The translations under genes and the position numbers were made by a program. Below the pieces are notes generated by a model. The model worked only from the letters and a program-made list of their open reading frames with translations, was not told the DNA's origin and searched no databases. A stretch of 64,000 nt of DNA, taken from Chitinophaga filiformis. GTDB lineage: Bacteria; Bacteroidota; Bacteroidia; Chitinophagales; Chitinophagaceae. Numbering within the stretch: position 1 is the first letter of the stretch; the number at the start of each line of letters is the position of its first letter. The stretch lies in contig NZ_CP095855.1 in NCBI RefSeq assembly GCF_023100805.1, positions 3,823,001 to 3,887,000 of the forward strand. Direction: 5' to 3'. Below, one piece after another: positions 1 to 7,337 of the stretch.

Positions 1-419
1 AACTGATCAATACACTGAGCTCTACCAGTAATCTGCTCACCATACTGCTCACCGCCATTGCCGGTATCTCTCTTATTATCGGCGGCATCGGCATCATGAA
101 CATCATGTACGTATCTGTTACAGAACGCACACGGGAAATTGGATTGCGTATGTCTATCGGTGCGCGGGGTATCGATATACTGATGCAGTTCCTGATAGAA
201 GCAATTATGATCAGTATTACGGGCGGACTGATAGGCGTAGTTTTAGGAATTACATCCGCAAAGCTGATCACCTATTTCCTGAACTGGCCGACATTAGTAT
301 CAGAGTCTTCCATCGTATTGTCTTTCATGGTATGCGCACTGACAGGTGTTTTCTTCGGATATTATCCTGCACAGAAAGCTTCCCGGCTGGATCCTATTGA
401 AGCCTTGCGATATGAGTAA
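1..419 (+). CDS. MacB-like ABC transporter permease, C-terminal part
   Basis: The gene runs in from the left edge; the reading frame is open from base 3 and stops at 417-419. The visible ~138 residues hold the last transmembrane part of an FtsX-type permease: a hydrophobic helix, the conserved stretch GGIGIMNIMYVSVTERTREIG typical of MacB-family permeases, two further membrane segments and the usual ending in which Pro-A-x-K-A-S-x-L-D-P-I-E-A-L-R-Y-E closes the protein. MacB-type permeases sit in the inner membrane and work with an ATPase and a periplasmic adaptor in export or mechanotransmission. The substrate cannot be told from this fragment. It converges with the next gene. Confidence 0.9.
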   Translation, partial: LINTLSSTSNLLTILLTAIAGISLIIGGIGIMNIMYVSVTERTREIGLRMSIGARGIDILMQFLIEAIMISITGGLIGVVLGITSAKLITYFLNWPTLVSESSIVLSFMVCALTGVFFGYYPAQKASRLDPIEALRYE

Positions 420-465
420 CATGTTCAGGATTGGGCAGATCCCTTCATTTCAGGAAGTATGTTCA

Positions 466-801
466 TTAAGAGATCAGCATTTTTCTGCAGGCGTCAGCAC
501 ATTGTTTACAGGCCTCCGCACATTCCCGGCAGTGTTCGTTACTGTGTTTACCACATTCTGCGGCACAGGCATCACAGATATCGGCACAAACAGAACATAG
601 TTGCACTGCATAGGTGCTTCCCAGGCTCATTAGCTGTGCCGCCGCATAACAGGTGGCCGCACATTCCATGTCCAGCCTGATACATTGCGCCATCATGGCC
701 ACATCTTTCTCCTCAGTGCAGGCAGATGCACAATGATTACAAATAGCGGCGCAGCGCAGGCAACTGTCGATACAATCCTTGTAAAAATGATAACCGTTCA
801 T
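466..801 (-). CDS. four-helix-bundle copper-binding (Csp/DUF326-like) protein
   Basis: This 111-residue protein is packed with cysteines in CxxC and CxxxC spacing along helical stretches (for example CIDSCLRCAAICNHCASAC near the start and HCRECAEACKQCADAC near the end), the pattern of DUF326/Csp copper-storage proteins, in which Cys-lined four-helix bundles hold Cu(I). There is no signal peptide, so a cytosolic Csp3-like role is expected. I chose the ATG at 801 because an AAAGGA-like ribosome site precedes it and the Cys-rich domain begins right after; the longer frame to 891 adds unrelated sequence that runs into the divergent promoter region. It is transcribed away from the SAM hydrolase gene. 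Confidence 0.85.
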   Translation of the reverse strand: MNGYHFYKDCIDSCLRCAAICNHCASACTEEKDVAMMAQCIRLDMECAATCYAAAQLMSLGSTYAVQLCSVCADICDACAAECGKHSNEHCRECAEACKQCADACRKMLIS

Positions 802-922
802 GTCCTTTGAGTATTGGTGGTTAAAGAATAAAGCATGCTCCTGGAACATTGTACCAAATACCATACAAATTTGAACAGGCATACTCAACAAATATTGCGG
901 AAGAATTTGCTAATTTGCGTAG

Positions 923-1816
923 ATGAAACATACATTCCTTTTCCATTGTTTGATCTTTATCTGCTTCTCTGCCTTTGCACAGAAGCGGCATGCATTGGTC
1001 TTCCAGACGGACTTCGGATTGAAAGACGGAGCCGTAGCTGAAATGAAAGGCGTAGTATACAGCCTCTCTCCCAATATACCGATGTTCGATCTGACGCATG
1101 AAATACCTGCATATAACATCTGGGAGGCCGCTTACCGCCTGCAGCAAACTGCTCCTTACTGGCCGGCAGGTACCGTATTTGTATCTGTAGTGGATCCCGG
1201 TGTAGGTTCCGACAGGAGATCTGTAGTATTGAAAACAAAAACGGGTCATTATTTTGTAACGCCCGACAATGGCACGCTCACGCTGGTAGCCCGGCAACTG
1301 GGTATTGCAGAGATCAGACAGATCGATGAAGCAGTGAACCGCAGGAAGAATTCCGGCGCATCCTATACTTTCCATGGCAGAGATGTCTACGCTTATACAG
1401 CTGGTAAACTGGCCGCCGGCAGGATCACATTTCCCCAGGTAGGTCCGAAACTGGCTGATTCCGTGGTAAGCATCGCTTTCCAGTTACCGGTATTTGCCAA
1501 TGATACCGTAAAGGGCAACATTCCGGTACTGGATGTGCAGTATGGCAATATCTGGACGAATATCGATCAGCAGACCTTCAGTAAGCTGCATATACAGCCG
1601 GGAGATTTATTGAAAGTGCGCATTTACAAGGGGAATGAACTGGTGTACAATGGCGCTATACCATTTGCGAACACATTTGCCGCTGTTCCCGAAGGAAAAG
1701 AACTGGCTTACCTGAATAGCCTGCTCAACCTGTCATTTGCCGTGAATATGGGCGACTTCTCCACCGCTCATCATGTGAAAAGCGGACCCGAATGGAGTGT
1801 GACGATCAGTAAATAG
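923..1816 (+). CDS. SAM hydrolase / SAM hydroxide adenosyltransferase family protein (DUF62), with signal peptide
   Basis: The 297-residue protein belongs to the family that includes SAM hydroxide adenosyltransferases, chlorinase SalL and fluorinase FlA, which attack S-adenosylmethionine with hydroxide or halide. Visible family motifs are TDFGLKDG near residues 29-36, VVDPGVGS around 92-99, PDNGTLT around 114-120 and FHGRDVYA near 151-158, then a beta-rich C-terminal domain. The N-terminus (MKHTFLFHCLIFICFSAFAQ) is a convincing signal peptide with cleavage after FA, so export to the periplasm is predicted, which is odd for an enzyme whose substrate is cytosolic. The substrate preference (water or halide) cannot be decided by eye; water is the more common case. 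Confidence 0.85.
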   Translation: MKHTFLFHCLIFICFSAFAQKRHALVFQTDFGLKDGAVAEMKGVVYSLSPNIPMFDLTHEIPAYNIWEAAYRLQQTAPYWPAGTVFVSVVDPGVGSDRRSVVLKTKTGHYFVTPDNGTLTLVARQLGIAEIRQIDEAVNRRKNSGASYTFHGRDVYAYTAGKLAAGRITFPQVGPKLADSVVSIAFQLPVFANDTVKGNIPVLDVQYGNIWTNIDQQTFSKLHIQPGDLLKVRIYKGNELVYNGAIPFANTFAAVPEGKELAYLNSLLNLSFAVNMGDFSTAHHVKSGPEWSVTISK

Positions 1817-1872
1817 TGCTGATTTTTATCTAATTTCGGCGCCTTGCATTTTTTAATCTTACTTTTTTTCGG

Positions 1873-4086
1873 ATGTCACAACCAGATAGTAATAACAGGA
1901 TGTTCCATCTGGCGGCAGACTATATCAATCATACCAACCGCCATATCTTCCTGACCGGTAAAGCCGGTACAGGAAAAACCACTTTCCTGAAATATATAAG
2001 ACAACATACTGCCAAGAATACTGTTGTAGTGGCGCCTACAGGTGTTGCTGCTATTAATGCGGGAGGGGTGACCATGCACTCTTTCTTTCAGTTGCCCTTT
2101 GGTCCCTACATACCAACAGGAGCGCATCTTTTCGGTGTAGACAATGGTGTAACAGACGCACATGCCTTGTTCCGCAATATCCGTTTCAATCACGACAAAA
2201 AAGAACTGCTGCGTGAGATGGAACTGCTGATCATTGACGAGGTGAGTATGGTACGCGCAGATACACTGGATGCGATAGACGCGATCCTCCGGCATTTCCG
2301 TAACCAGCCTTTATTGCCCTTCGGAGGTGTACAGGTATTGTACATAGGCGATCTTTTCCAATTGCCACCGGTAATGCCGGATGAACAATGGCGACTGCTG
2401 AAAGACTGTTATGAAAGCGTATTCTTCTTTCATGCAAGAGTGATGCAACAGGCGCCACCCCTGTTCATCGAATTGAATAAGATCTACCGGCAGAATGAAG
2501 CCGCCTTCATCAACCTGCTGAATGGTGTGCGTAACAGTACGCTGGACTGGGATGATCTCGATACCCTGAATCAACGCTACCTGCCGCATTTTACCGGTGA
2601 GGGAGACCAGTATATCGTACTCACCACCCACAACCGCAGGGCAGATGAGATCAACAATGCACGCCTGGCAGCCATGCCCGGCAGTATTCATACCTTCACC
2701 GGAGAGATCAAGGGCGACTTCAGTGACAAAGCCCTGCCCACAGATATGGACCTCCGTATCAAGCCAGGCGCACAGGTAATGTTCATCAAAAACGATGTGG
2801 CGGAACCTCGTCGTTACTTCAATGGAAAACTGGCGACTGTCAAGGAGATCCTGCCAGACGATAAGATCGTGGTCACATTGGCCAACAGCGGGGAAACACT
2901 GGTCCTGGAGAAAGAGACATGGCGAAATATCCGTTATTCCTGGAATAAAACGGAAGGAATGGTGGATGAGGAAGAAATAGGCAGTTTCACACAGTATCCT
3001 ATCCGCCTCGCATGGGCTATTACGATACATAAGAGCCAGGGCCTTACTTTTGAAAAGGCCATTATCGATGCAGGGAATGCATTTGCGCCCGGGCAGGTAT
3101 ATGTGGCTTTAAGTCGTTGCACTTCCCTGGAAGGCCTGGTATTGCATTCGCGCATTCACCCCGGCGCTATCCGTACGGACGAACAGGTGCTGGCCTTCTC
3201 TTCCCGTTTTCATAAAGAGGAAGAACTGGAAATGCTGCTGGAAGGAGAGAAGATGGTTTTCTGGGCGGAACAGCTGTTAAAACTGTTCAGCGCTGAGAAG
3301 ATCCTGGCGGAGTTACAATTGCACGCCGCCTGGTTACGCGATAAAAAAATGGTTGGCATGGAAAGCGCCGTAACCCTGAGCAGGAACCTGCAGCAGCGGG
3401 CAGCCCAGCTGCATGAAGTAGGATTGAAGTTCAGACAACAACTGGATCCTTTGCTGAAAGAAGTATTGCAGACAGGTAATACTGCTCTTTTGAGTGAACG
3501 CGTCGGCAAGGCCGTGGCCTATTTTACCAATGAGATGTATGAATCCTTTATACAGCCGGTACGCCGGGAAAGAGATATTGTAAAGGATATTCCCAAGATA
3601 AAAAAATATGTACTGCAGCTTTCAGGCCTGGAACATTTTCTCTGGAGCCGGCTCCAGCTCTTTGCAGATGCCAGTTATGGCAATGTAAAATTCAATACCG
3701 GACTGCCAGATTACGAAACGCTGCGCCGGCCTCCGGCAGAGGAGAAGGAGAAGGTGAAGGAAAAGGCTGCGAAGAAGACCCGGGAGGCGGGCGATAGCCG
3801 AAGGGGAACCCTGGAACTGTTCCTCGCTGGAAAAACACTGCAGGAGATTGCGGTGGAACGGGGACTGGCAATGAGTACTATCGAAAGCCACCTGGCTGAT
3901 TGTGTGGCGAACGATGAATTGCAGCTGAACCGTTTCATGGATGAAAAGAAAATCGCCCTCATATTGCCGGTGGTGAAAGAGCTGGGGGCTACCGCTTCCG
4001 CACCTGTAAAAGCCAGGTTAGGAGAAAGTGTAAGCTGGGCAGAGATCAGGGCCGTACAGGCGCATTACCGGAAGACGATGGAATAA
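1873..4086 (+). CDS. PIF1/RecD-like SF1 helicase with C-terminal helix-turn-helix domain
   Basis: The 737-residue protein starts with a superfamily 1 helicase core. Walker A is GKAGTGKTT (about residues 28-36), Walker B is LLIIDEVSM (about 118-126), a PIF1-like GDLFQLPPV motif follows near 162-170, and the late motif TIHKSQGLTFEKAIID is near 392-407. These are hallmarks of PIF1/RecD-like 5'-3' DNA helicases. The C-terminal third has a charged Lys/Glu linker (about 617-637) and a small helix-turn-helix domain with LFLAGKTLQEIAVERGLAMSTIESHL, like the HTH_40 domain found at the end of such Bacteroidota helicases. Likely role: resolving DNA structures in replication or repair. It stands alone, transcribed with its neighbours. 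Confidence 0.9.
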   Translation: MSQPDSNNRMFHLAADYINHTNRHIFLTGKAGTGKTTFLKYIRQHTAKNTVVVAPTGVAAINAGGVTMHSFFQLPFGPYIPTGAHLFGVDNGVTDAHALFRNIRFNHDKKELLREMELLIIDEVSMVRADTLDAIDAILRHFRNQPLLPFGGVQVLYIGDLFQLPPVMPDEQWRLLKDCYESVFFFHARVMQQAPPLFIELNKIYRQNEAAFINLLNGVRNSTLDWDDLDTLNQRYLPHFTGEGDQYIVLTTHNRRADEINNARLAAMPGSIHTFTGEIKGDFSDKALPTDMDLRIKPGAQVMFIKNDVAEPRRYFNGKLATVKEILPDDKIVVTLANSGETLVLEKETWRNIRYSWNKTEGMVDEEEIGSFTQYPIRLAWAITIHKSQGLTFEKAIIDAGNAFAPGQVYVALSRCTSLEGLVLHSRIHPGAIRTDEQVLAFSSRFHKEEELEMLLEGEKMVFWAEQLLKLFSAEKILAELQLHAAWLRDKKMVGMESAVTLSRNLQQRAAQLHEVGLKFRQQLDPLLKEVLQTGNTALLSERVGKAVAYFTNEMYESFIQPVRRERDIVKDIPKIKKYVLQLSGLEHFLWSRLQLFADASYGNVKFNTGLPDYETLRRPPAEEKEKVKEKAAKKTREAGDSRRGTLELFLAGKTLQEIAVERGLAMSTIESHLADCVANDELQLNRFMDEKKIALILPVVKELGATASAPVKARLGESVSWAEIRAVQAHYRKTME

Positions 4087-4163
4087 GATGGCTGAAAGCT
4101 GCCTTCATAAAGACAATTGAGTAAGAAAAAAGGCCAGATACTGATAGTTTCGTAATTCTTTTG

Positions 4164-4171
4164 TAATTTTG
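4164..4171 (+). promoter_or_regulatory. Bacteroidota-type -7 promoter element for the flavin oxidoreductase
   Basis: TAATTTTG matches the Bacteroidota -7 consensus TAnnTTTG and lies 28 bases before the ATG at 4199. A clear -33 TTTG box at the right distance is not seen, so the call rests on the -7 element and its position. Confidence 0.45.
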
Positions 4172-4198
4172 GAACGAACATTCTAAAAAGGATTATTC

Positions 4199-5227
4199 AT
4201 GGCCGACAGGAAATTAAGAATCAGCGTACTAGATCAGTCCCCTATCCGTAGAGGCAGCAATGCCGTAGAGGCGCTACAGGAAAGCATTAAGCTGGCACAG
4301 CTTGCCGACCGCCTCGGTTTCACCCGATATTGGCTTTCAGAACACCACAATACCCGCTCACTAGCAGGAGCATCACCAGAAATATTGATCGCGCGGCTGG
4401 CAGCTGCCACTAAACATATACGCCTGGGATCAGGCGGCGTGATGTTGCCTAACCACAGCACCCTCAAAGTGGCAGAGAACTTCCGCCTGCTGGAGGCACT
4501 TTATCCGGGGCGTATTGACCTGGGTATAGGCCGCGCGCCCGGAGGAGACCGGCTCACGGCCCATGTGTTGAACCCTTCCAATACTTTTGAACCTGGAGAC
4601 TTCGTACAGCAGGTGAACGACCTCGAAGGATATCTTTCCGATTCCCGCGAGGCTGGTACCATCCATGAGAAAGTAATGGCTATACCTAAGATAGATACTG
4701 CCCCTGAGCTATGGATGCTGACTTCCAGCGGCGAAAGCGGCCTGTTGGCGGCTCGGCAGGGCTGGGCCTTATCTTTTGCACATTTTATTTACGCGGTAGG
4801 TGGTCCGCAGGCCATAAAGACCTACCGTGAGAAATTCAGGCCCTCCCGCTTCCTGCAGGAACCTGCCGCCAGTGTAGGGATCTTTGTTTTCTGTGCAGAC
4901 ACGCAGGAAAAAGCGGATGAACTCCAGGCCATGATGGACTACCGCCTGCTGAGTTTCGAGAAAGGCAGGTTCGATGAATTTCCTTCCTACGAAGAAGTGC
5001 GGGATTATGAATACTCAGACATGGAATGGCAACGCGTAATGGCTAACCGGGGACGTATGATTGCCGGTACCCCGGATCAGGTGAAACAGCGTATGTTGAA
5101 GCTGGCGGACGACTACGACGTAGATGAGATTGTAGCCGCTACCATGGCAGAACATGTGGAAGACCGTTTCCGCTCCTATGAATTGCTGGCTGAGATCTTC
5201 CAGCTGGAGCCGCGCAACATCTCATAG
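4199..5227 (+). CDS. LLM-class flavin-dependent oxidoreductase (luciferase-like)
   Basis: The 342-residue protein is a bacterial-luciferase-like TIM-barrel oxidoreductase, a family that uses reduced FMN or F420. Family landmarks are SVLDQSPIRRG at the N-terminus, FTRYWLSEHHNTRSLAGASPEI (about 40-61), IRLGSGGVMLPNHS (about 77-90), the PGRIDLGIGRAPGG stretch (about 102-115), and a C-terminal region with GTPDQVKQRML. This subgroup (MsnO8-like) is widespread and generally of unknown substrate. It is probably a single-gene unit with its own promoter just upstream. Confidence 0.9.
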   Translation: MADRKLRISVLDQSPIRRGSNAVEALQESIKLAQLADRLGFTRYWLSEHHNTRSLAGASPEILIARLAAATKHIRLGSGGVMLPNHSTLKVAENFRLLEALYPGRIDLGIGRAPGGDRLTAHVLNPSNTFEPGDFVQQVNDLEGYLSDSREAGTIHEKVMAIPKIDTAPELWMLTSSGESGLLAARQGWALSFAHFIYAVGGPQAIKTYREKFRPSRFLQEPAASVGIFVFCADTQEKADELQAMMDYRLLSFEKGRFDEFPSYEEVRDYEYSDMEWQRVMANRGRMIAGTPDQVKQRMLKLADDYDVDEIVAATMAEHVEDRFRSYELLAEIFQLEPRNIS

Positions 5228-5472
5228 ATCGTTTCAGCAGCCCATTGCCGTACAAGGGGGTATCATGATAAATTACTTTCCCGGAAAGTATGCTCCTTCG
5301 AAGCAAAGAGATACACCAGTGCCTTAACATTCTCATAAACTGCTGATTGACATCTTACTGTGATGTGTTGTCTGGCAGAAGGGCTTCAGATGCTGCTTTC
5401 GTGGGAACTGTAGAAAAACCGGGTATTACGATTACAGTTATCATACGGTATACACTTGATTATATTTTTTTA

Positions 5473-5480
5473 TATTTTTG
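5473..5480 (+). promoter_or_regulatory. Bacteroidota-type -7 promoter element for the lipoprotein gene
   Basis: TATTTTTG fits TAnnTTTG and sits 23 bases before the ATG at 5504, in an AT-rich stretch. A TTG at 5456-5458 could serve as the upstream box, though its spacing (14 bases) is short. Between the previous gene's stop (5227) and this element I see nothing else. Confidence 0.4.
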
Positions 5481-5503
5481 TCTGAAATAACTGATCCTAT
5501 CCT

Positions 5504-6112
5504 ATGAGAAAATACTTCCTGCTGACAGCAGTCATAGCGCTGACCTATATTGCCTGCTCCAAAGAGGCAGGTATTAGCGGCGGAACGAATAACCCTGTTG
5601 ATACCACTGGAACACCTGGATCTGGATCCGGATCCGGAAACAACAAGACAGATAGCGTCGTTACATTTACAGATCTGAAGTTTTCTTTAACACCGGCAAG
5701 TGAGAGCTATGGTCGCGTTTTCTCTTCTTTTAAAGGAAATGTGTACCTGGATAGCAATATTCCTGATACGCTGGGCAGGTATATAGATGTGGCCTTCAAT
5801 AACTTCGGCGCCTTCTCTATGTTCTTTACTAGTCCTAACGATCAAAGTTTTGATCTGAAGATACCCGGTACCCTGACCACCCTGGTGCGTAACCTGGTGC
5901 CTGCAGATACTTTCAATGTTAATTCTTTCGATACTATCATGCACGCCTCTACTCTTAAAAAGTTAACCGTTGTTACAGACGGTGAAAGCTTTGCTTCGTC
6001 AGACATGCCACTGCTGATATTCTTCCGCAATGGTTTCGCCAAGACGGGCATCATTAAGGTAAAGGCAATAACAACAGATTATATCGTTGCCGATGTGAAA
6101 GTAATGTACTGA
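5504..6112 (+). CDS. small outer-membrane-type lipoprotein, unknown function
   Basis: The 202-residue protein begins with a lipoprotein signal (MRKYFLLTAVIALTYIAC), with the lipobox cysteine at residue 18. A low-complexity Gly/Ser/Thr linker follows (about 24-47, including GSGSGSGNN), as is common in surface lipoproteins of Bacteroidota. The rest is beta-strand-like and rich in Phe, Asp and Thr, with no catalytic motif or named domain I recognise. It has its own promoter and a strong terminator directly after it, so it is probably monocistronic. Confidence 0.75.
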   Translation: MRKYFLLTAVIALTYIACSKEAGISGGTNNPVDTTGTPGSGSGSGNNKTDSVVTFTDLKFSLTPASESYGRVFSSFKGNVYLDSNIPDTLGRYIDVAFNNFGAFSMFFTSPNDQSFDLKIPGTLTTLVRNLVPADTFNVNSFDTIMHASTLKKLTVVTDGESFASSDMPLLIFFRNGFAKTGIIKVKAITTDYIVADVKVMY

Positions 6113-6134
6113 TATTAAGATATTTATGCAGAGA

Positions 6135-6177
6135 GAATAAGGCTGGCGCTCATGTGAGGTCAGCCTTTCCTTATTTT
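6135..6177 (+). terminator. rho-independent terminator after the lipoprotein gene
   Basis: An inverted repeat pairs AATAAGGCTG (left) with CAGCCTTtccTTATT (right), with an inner CTCA/TGAG helix. The right arm runs into a T-rich tract. It separates the lipoprotein gene from the rhamnose operon. Confidence 0.7.
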
Positions 6178-6203
6178 AGCCCCAATAGGAATGTGTAGGA
6201 CAG

Positions 6204-6230
6204 TTGCCCCACTGCCTTTATTTAAATTTG
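6204..6230 (+). promoter_or_regulatory. predicted promoter of the rhamnose operon
   Basis: TAAATTTG at 6223-6230 is an exact TAnnTTTG -7 element, with TTG at 6204-6206 (16 bases upstream) as a possible -33 box. It is followed by a ~35-base leader before the rhaT ATG at 6266. No regulator gene is next to the operon, so any rhamnose-responsive activator must be encoded elsewhere. Confidence 0.55.
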
Positions 6231-6265
6231 AAAGGTTCCACGATTAAACACACAATTCCACAATT

Positions 6266-7318
6266 ATGCAAGCTATTTTAGGTGTCTTTTTTCATTTCAT
6301 AGGAGGTTTTGCTTCCGGTAGTTTTTATATCCCTTTCAAAAAAGTAAAGAACTGGGCCTGGGAAAGTTATTGGATAGTGGGCGGCTTTTTCTCCTGGTTA
6401 ATAGTTCCCTTCCTCGCAGCCTGGATTACCGTGCCCGATTTCCTGAGCATCATCAGTAAAACGGATGGTACTACTATCTTCTGGACCTATTTTATGGGCG
6501 TGTTGTGGGGGATCGGCGGCCTTACTTTCGGGCTTGCTATGCGCTACCTGGGCATGTCCCTGGGAATGTCAGTGGCGCTGGGATATACATCCGCCTTCGG
6601 CTCCCTTATTCCTCCTATCTACAGGGATCTGTTCACTTCCGATACGACACACACTTTTTCAGCTATGCTAAAAAGTCCCGGCGGATTGTTAGTGCTGGGC
6701 GGCGTTGTTGTCTGCCTGCTGGGTATCGCTATTTGTGGTGCTGCGGGCGTGATGAAGGAAAGAGAATTGTCCGAAGACCAGAAAAAACAAAGTATACAGG
6801 AATTCGACCTTAAAAAAGGATTGATAGTTGCAACGGTATCCGGCATCCTGAGCGCCTGTTTCAATTTTGGTATTGAGGCGGGAAAGCCCATGGCGGCTAT
6901 TGCTGTGGAGCAGGGCAGTAATCCCTTATTCCAGAACAACGTGATATTCGTCGTATTACTCTGGGGTGGGCTCACTACTAACCTGCTGTGGTGTTTGCTG
7001 CTGAATATACGGAATAAAACCTTCGGTGATTATGTCAATAAAGAAACACCCCTGGCGGGCAATTATTTCTTTGCCGCGCTGGCCGGTACCACCTGGTTCT
7101 TCCAGTTCTTCTTTTATGGCATGGGCGAGAGTAAGCTTGGTAATGGCGCGAGTTCCTGGATACTGCACATGGCATTTATTATCATGATCTCCAGCCTGTG
7201 GGGTATCACCCTGAAGGAATGGAAAGGGGTGAGCCGGAAGACATTCGGAACGATCATACTCGGTGTAATAACGATTATGGCTTCCGTAATGCTGGTCGGC
7301 TACGGTAATTCATTATAA
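6266..7318 (+). CDS. rhaT: L-rhamnose/proton symporter
   Basis: This 350-residue protein is a polytopic membrane protein with about ten hydrophobic segments. Its start (GVFFHFIGGFASGSFYIPFK) and the motif LGMSLGMSVALGYTSAFGSL are characteristic of RhaT, the inner-membrane H+-coupled L-rhamnose importer. Length agrees with the family (about 340-350). It is the first gene of a co-directional operon that also supplies mutarotase, isomerase, kinase, aldolase and lactate-oxidising proteins, which supports the substrate assignment. Only 19 bases separate it from the next gene. Confidence 0.95.
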   Translation: MQAILGVFFHFIGGFASGSFYIPFKKVKNWAWESYWIVGGFFSWLIVPFLAAWITVPDFLSIISKTDGTTIFWTYFMGVLWGIGGLTFGLAMRYLGMSLGMSVALGYTSAFGSLIPPIYRDLFTSDTTHTFSAMLKSPGGLLVLGGVVVCLLGIAICGAAGVMKERELSEDQKKQSIQEFDLKKGLIVATVSGILSACFNFGIEAGKPMAAIAVEQGSNPLFQNNVIFVVLLWGGLTTNLLWCLLLNIRNKTFGDYVNKETPLAGNYFFAALAGTTWFFQFFFYGMGESKLGNGASSWILHMAFIIMISSLWGITLKEWKGVSRKTFGTIILGVITIMASVMLVGYGNSL

Positions 7319-7337
7319 CTAATTTAAAAAAGAACAT

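Noticed and set aside
821-1375. 184-residue minus-strand open frame
   Set aside because: It is antisense to the SAM hydrolase gene and has no domain-like composition.
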